Assembly: GCF_014651375.1 (NCBI RefSeq)
Contig: NZ_BMWT01000008.1
Coordinates: forward strand, 62,001-126,000
DNA: 64,000 nt
Reading direction: 5' to 3'
DNA from: Tateyamaria omphalii
GTDB taxonomy: Bacteria; Pseudomonadota; Alphaproteobacteria; Rhodobacterales; Rhodobacteraceae
Each line of letters begins with the position of its first letter. Position 1 is the first letter of the stretch. Of the stretch, positions 60,940 to 64,000 are shown one piece after another. The notes under the pieces are model-generated. The model was not told the DNA's origin, did not search any database, and worked only from the letters and a program-made list of their open reading frames with translations. A program made the translations under genes and the position numbers.

Positions 60940-61518
60940 TCAGGCCTCCTCAGCCACTTGAGCGGACTCTTGCGGCGCGTCTTCGCGCTTGGGCAGGATG
61001 TCAGCAACTTTCTTGCCACGACGCTGCGCAACACCACGGGGCGACTGCTCTTTCTTGAGGCCGTCGATGGTGGCGCGGATCATGTTGTATGGGTTCTGCG
61101 AGCCGATGGATTTGGACACAACGTCCTTCACGCCCAGCATTTCGAACACGGCACGCATCGGGCCACCGGCGATGATACCAGTACCTTCAGGTGCGGTGCG
61201 CATGACGACTTTACCGGCGCCGTGACGCCCTTCCATGTCGTGGTGCAGGGTCCGGCCTTCGCGCAGTTGCACGCGGATCATCTGGCGCTTGGCTTGCTCG
61301 GTGGCTTTGCGAATGGCCTCTGGAACCTCTTTCGCTTTACCTTTGCCGAAACCTACGCGGCCCTTCTGGTCGCCAACAACGACGAGTGCAGCGAAACCAA
61401 ACCGCTTACCACCCTTCACGGTTTTCGACACACGGTTGATCGCAACCAGGCGATCTGCAAATTCCGGTGCCTCGTCGCGGTCGCGACGGTTGCCTCGGCG
61501 GTTATCACGTTCTGCCAT
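60940..61518 (-). CDS. rpsE: 30S ribosomal protein S5
   Basis: A 192-residue S5: [43 protein letters not shown] and [22 protein letters not shown] Glu/Ala-rich C-terminal tail is typical of the group. Five bases before rpmD. Confidence 0.98.
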   Translation of the reverse strand: MAERDNRRGNRRDRDEAPEFADRLVAINRVSKTVKGGKRFGFAALVVVGDQKGRVGFGKGKAKEVPEAIRKATEQAKRQMIRVQLREGRTLHHDMEGRHGAGKVVMRTAPEGTGIIAGGPMRAVFEMLGVKDVVSKSIGSQNPYNMIRATIDGLKKEQSPRGVAQRRGKKVADILPKREDAPQESAQVAEEA

Positions 61519-61594
61519 CAGAACATCCTTTGAATTGGTGGCTTGCGCCAGTTCTACTCAATCCTGGTGGACCAGAATGGCCCCCGGATCATCG

Positions 61595-61614
61595 GAGGGG
61601 CGTCGCCGCCCCTC
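61595..61614 (-). promoter_or_regulatory. Hairpin between rplR and rpsE
   Basis: GAGGGGCG and CGCCCCTC form an eight-base-pair stem with loop TCGC in the 104-base gap after rplR. It may tune expression or RNA processing within the operon. Confidence 0.5.
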
Positions 61615-61622
61615 TCAGGGTC

Positions 61623-61982
61623 TTAGATTTTCAGACCGCCTTCACGCGCAGCGTCGGCCAAAGCCTTCACCTTGCCGTGAAAGAGGAAACCACCGCGGTC
61701 GAAATACGCTTCTTCCACGCCAGCTTTCTTCGCGCGCTCGGCAATCGCGGTGCCCACCTTTGTGGCGGCTTCCACGTTGTTCTTGCCCAAGACACCCAGA
61801 TCTTTTTCCAGGGTGGAGGCCGAGGCTAGGGTCACGCCGTTCACGTCGTCGATCAGCTGCACGCTGATGTTCTTGTTGGAACGGTGCACGCTCAGGCGGG
61901 GACGCCCGGCGTTGACCTTGCGCAGTTTGTTCCGGACGCGCAGGCGGCGCTTGAGGAACAGGGTCCGTTTGCTGTTTGCCAT
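61623..61982 (-). CDS. rplR: 50S ribosomal protein L18
   Basis: A 119-residue L18: [21 protein letters not shown], then [18 protein letters not shown] and [21 protein letters not shown] at the end. I start at 61982; the upstream frame belongs to rplF read in another phase. Confidence 0.98.
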   Translation of the reverse strand: MANSKRTLFLKRRLRVRNKLRKVNAGRPRLSVHRSNKNISVQLIDDVNGVTLASASTLEKDLGVLGKNNVEAATKVGTAIAERAKKAGVEEAYFDRGGFLFHGKVKALADAAREGGLKI

Positions 61983-61993
61983 CTGTCTGGTCC

Positions 61994-62527
61994 TTACTTC
62001 TTCTTGCCTTCCTTGCGGAAGATGAACTCGCCCTTGTAGCGGATGCCTTTGCCTTTGTAGGGCTCTGGCTTGCGCCATTCGCGGATGTTCGCGGCTACCT
62101 GGCCAACTAGCTGCTGGTCGATGCCTTCGACAACGATTTCAGTCTGCTTGGGGGCAGTCACGGTGACACCCTCGGGGGCGGTGTAATCCACATCATGGGA
62201 CAGGCCGAGATTCAGCTTCAGGGTATTGCCCTGCATCTGCGCCCGGTAACCCACACCCTGGATTTCCAGCTCTTTCTTGAACCCTTCGGTCACGCCGGTC
62301 ACACAGTTCTGCACCAGCGTGCGGGACATGCCCCACTGCTGGCGCGCGCGCTTGGACTTACCGCGGGGTTCGATGGTGACAACGTTGTCTTCGACCTTGA
62401 GGGTCACGTCGTCGGTTGCGGTGAAGCTGCGGGTCCCCTTCGGGCCTTTCACTTCGATCGTCTGACCGGAGACGGATGCGGAGACACCCGAAGGCAGATC
62501 GACCGGTTTTTTACCAATACGAGACAT
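61994..62527 (-). CDS. rplF: 50S ribosomal protein L6
   Basis: A 177-residue L6: [20 protein letters not shown], then [21 protein letters not shown] and the C-terminal [21 protein letters not shown]. Confidence 0.98.
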   Translation of the reverse strand: MSRIGKKPVDLPSGVSASVSGQTIEVKGPKGTRSFTATDDVTLKVEDNVVTIEPRGKSKRARQQWGMSRTLVQNCVTGVTEGFKKELEIQGVGYRAQMQGNTLKLNLGLSHDVDYTAPEGVTVTAPKQTEIVVEGIDQQLVGQVAANIREWRKPEPYKGKGIRYKGEFIFRKEGKKK

Positions 62528-62539
62528 CTGCTGTTCTCC

Positions 62540-62932
62540 TTAGAAGATCGTGCAAAGCACTTCGCCGCCAACATTCTGGCTGCGCGCGCTTGCATCCGAC
62601 ATCACGCCCTTGGAGGTGGAGACAATCGCCACGCCCAGACCCTGACGGACCTGAGGAATGTCGCCTACACCCATGTACACACGACGGCCAGGCTTGGACA
62701 CGCGCTTGAGTTCGCGGATCACAGGCTCACCTTCATAGTACTTGAGGCTGATTTCAATGGCCGGGTGGCCGTTTGCACCGGTGGTTTTCTCGAAACCACG
62801 GATGTAACCCTCGTCCGCCAGCACTTCCAGCACGCGCTCACGCAGTTTCGACGCAGGCGTCTCGACCACGGATTTGCCACGCATCTGGCTGTTACGGATA
62901 CGGGTGAGCATATCGCCGATAGGATCGTTCAT
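62540..62932 (-). CDS. rpsH: 30S ribosomal protein S8
   Basis: A 130-residue S8: [19 protein letters not shown] at the start and [31 protein letters not shown] at the end. Confidence 0.98.
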   Translation of the reverse strand: MNDPIGDMLTRIRNSQMRGKSVVETPASKLRERVLEVLADEGYIRGFEKTTGANGHPAIEISLKYYEGEPVIRELKRVSKPGRRVYMGVGDIPQVRQGLGVAIVSTSKGVMSDASARSQNVGGEVLCTIF

Positions 62933-62946
62933 AACTTATCTCTCCC

Positions 62947-63252
62947 TTACCAGCTCGATTTCACCATGCCGGGGATCTGGCCTTGCGAGCCAAGGTCCCG
63001 CAGCGCGATCCGGCTGATCTTCAGCTTACGATAGTAAGCGTGCGGACGGCCGGTCAGCTGGCAGCGATTGTGAAGGCGCGTGGCCGAGCTGTTGCGGGGC
63101 AGCTTTGCCAGCTTCAGCGAGGCGCGGAAACGCTCTTCCATCGGTTTGCTTTCATCGCTGATGATCTCTTTCAAAGCCGCGCGCTTGGCCGCGTACTTCT
63201 TCACCAACTTTTCGCGCTTCACTTCGCGCGCGATCATGGATTTTTTCGCCAT
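62947..63252 (-). CDS. rpsN: 30S ribosomal protein S14
   Basis: A 101-residue S14 of the long, zinc-free type: [55 protein letters not shown] and [11 protein letters not shown]. The short zinc-binding form would have CxxC pairs, which are absent. Confidence 0.97.
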   Translation of the reverse strand: MAKKSMIAREVKREKLVKKYAAKRAALKEIISDESKPMEERFRASLKLAKLPRNSSATRLHNRCQLTGRPHAYYRKLKISRIALRDLGSQGQIPGMVKSSW

Positions 63253-63269
63253 ATCTTTGTCCTCTGCGC

Positions 63270-63833
63270 TTACGAGTTGAAGGGCATGTTGAAGTGCTTC
63301 AGCAAGGCTTTTGCTTCGGCATCGGTCTGGGCTGTCGTGGTGATCACGATGTCCATCCCCCAGGTCTCATCAACCTTGTCGAAGTCGATCTCGGGGAAGA
63401 CGATGTGCTCTTTCATGCCCATGGCATAGTTGCCGCGGCCATCAAACGAGCTGCCGGACACGCCACGGAAGTCGCGGACGCGGGGCAGAGCGATGGTGAT
63501 CAGACGGTCCAGGAATTCATACATGCGGTCGCCGCGCAGGGTGACTTTCGCACCCAAGGGCATGTCCTCACGTACGCGGAAACCAGCGATGGATTTCTTG
63601 GCGCGGGTGGTCATGGCCTTTTGACCGGCGATGGCGGTCAGATCTTCCTGTGCGGATTTTGCTTTCTTGCTGTCTTTGACAGCTTCAGCACCGCAACCGA
63701 TGTTCAGAACGATCTTGTCCAGACGCGGGATCTGCATGTCGTTCTTGTAGCCAAATTCCTCTTTCATGGCAGCACGGATGCTGTCCTTGAACTGGGCCTT
63801 CAGGCGCGGGGTGTAGTTTGCTGTGTCGAGCAT
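63270..63833 (-). CDS. rplE: 50S ribosomal protein L5
   Basis: A 187-residue L5: [50 protein letters not shown] and [22 protein letters not shown]. It overlaps the rplX stop by one base (TGATG). Confidence 0.98.
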   Translation of the reverse strand: MLDTANYTPRLKAQFKDSIRAAMKEEFGYKNDMQIPRLDKIVLNIGCGAEAVKDSKKAKSAQEDLTAIAGQKAMTTRAKKSIAGFRVREDMPLGAKVTLRGDRMYEFLDRLITIALPRVRDFRGVSGSSFDGRGNYAMGMKEHIVFPEIDFDKVDETWGMDIVITTTAQTDAEAKALLKHFNMPFNS

Positions 63834-64000
63834 CAGATCACGTCCCCTGTTGTCTTGGCAAAGCGCACTTTCTTGTCGCCGTCCATCTTGAAGCCCACGC
63901 GGGTGGGTTTGCCGTTGGAGTCGAGCAGCGCGAGGTTGCTGAGGTCGATCGGCATCGCCTTGGGGATACGACCGCCTTGGCTTTGCTGGGTTTGACGGGT
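63833..64000 (-). CDS. rplX: 50S ribosomal protein L24, C-terminal part (runs off the right edge)
   Basis: The - strand frame open from the window end to the TGA at 63833-63835 reads [19 protein letters not shown], then [26 protein letters not shown]. This is the L24 C-terminal segment (KxxPIDxSNV and RVGF). The N-terminal KOW part lies beyond the window. Confidence 0.95.
   Translation of the reverse strand, partial: TRQTQQSQGGRIPKAMPIDLSNLALLDSNGKPTRVGFKMDGDKKVRFAKTTGDVI

Overview
The window looks like a chromosome segment of a marine alphaproteobacterium of the Rhodobacterales, most likely the Roseobacter group. Three things point there: Rhodobacterales-type gene order around rpmH-rnpA-yidD-yidC-engB-argB, a Bzt/Aap-type glutamate/glutamine/aspartate/asparagine ABC operon, and overall protein character. 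I cannot name a species. Base composition is moderately GC-rich, and start and stop codons overlap (ATGA) in most operons.

Region 1 (1-18965) is a catabolic island for phenylacetate. The left edge carries the end of an aldehyde dehydrogenase, a carboxymuconolactone-decarboxylase-like protein and a Tat-exported GMC alcohol oxidoreductase, plausibly a feeder route from an aryl alcohol. Then come the thiolase paaJ, the epoxidase genes paaABCD, an NTF2-like small protein and paaE on the + strand. On the - strand lie paaG, an internally deleted paaI, paaK and a TetR regulator. Back on the + strand follow a fused enoyl-CoA hydratase/3-hydroxyacyl-CoA dehydrogenase (covering the PaaF and PaaH steps), a complete TRAP transporter, paaZ and a PaaX-type regulator. 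Together they encode activation to phenylacetyl-CoA, epoxidation, isomerisation, ring hydrolysis and beta-oxidation.

Region 2 (18966-26300) is accessory. It holds a LysR regulator divergent from a small thiol-redox operon (DsbA-like, membrane protein, AhpD-like), a fragment of a thioesterase, and a dead IS5-family element carrying two small inverted hairpin insertions. It also holds a small membrane protein, an ArsR-VOC pair, an MFS exporter, a long inverted repeat and tRNA-Arg(ACG).

Region 3 (26368-40559) is mostly housekeeping: a sensor kinase, a disulfide oxidoreductase/TVP38 pair, rpmH-rnpA-yidD, ttcA, a degenerate-GGDEF/EAL phosphodiesterase, yidC, a MOSC protein, engB, argB, a sterol-desaturase-family protein, a ferredoxin and a SixA-like phosphatase.

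Region 4 (40880-51679) holds the bztABCD amino acid uptake operon, then the - strand chain htrA-rarA-crcB-rluC-HAD-ATP12, with a host-attachment-family protein divergent from htrA.

Region 5 (51739-64000) is the - strand spc/alpha ribosomal operon (rplX...rplQ). It is broken between rplO and rpmD by a 3.4-kb block with four genes, two of them paralogous membrane proteins on the opposite strand, and between adk and rpsM by a small membrane-protein gene.
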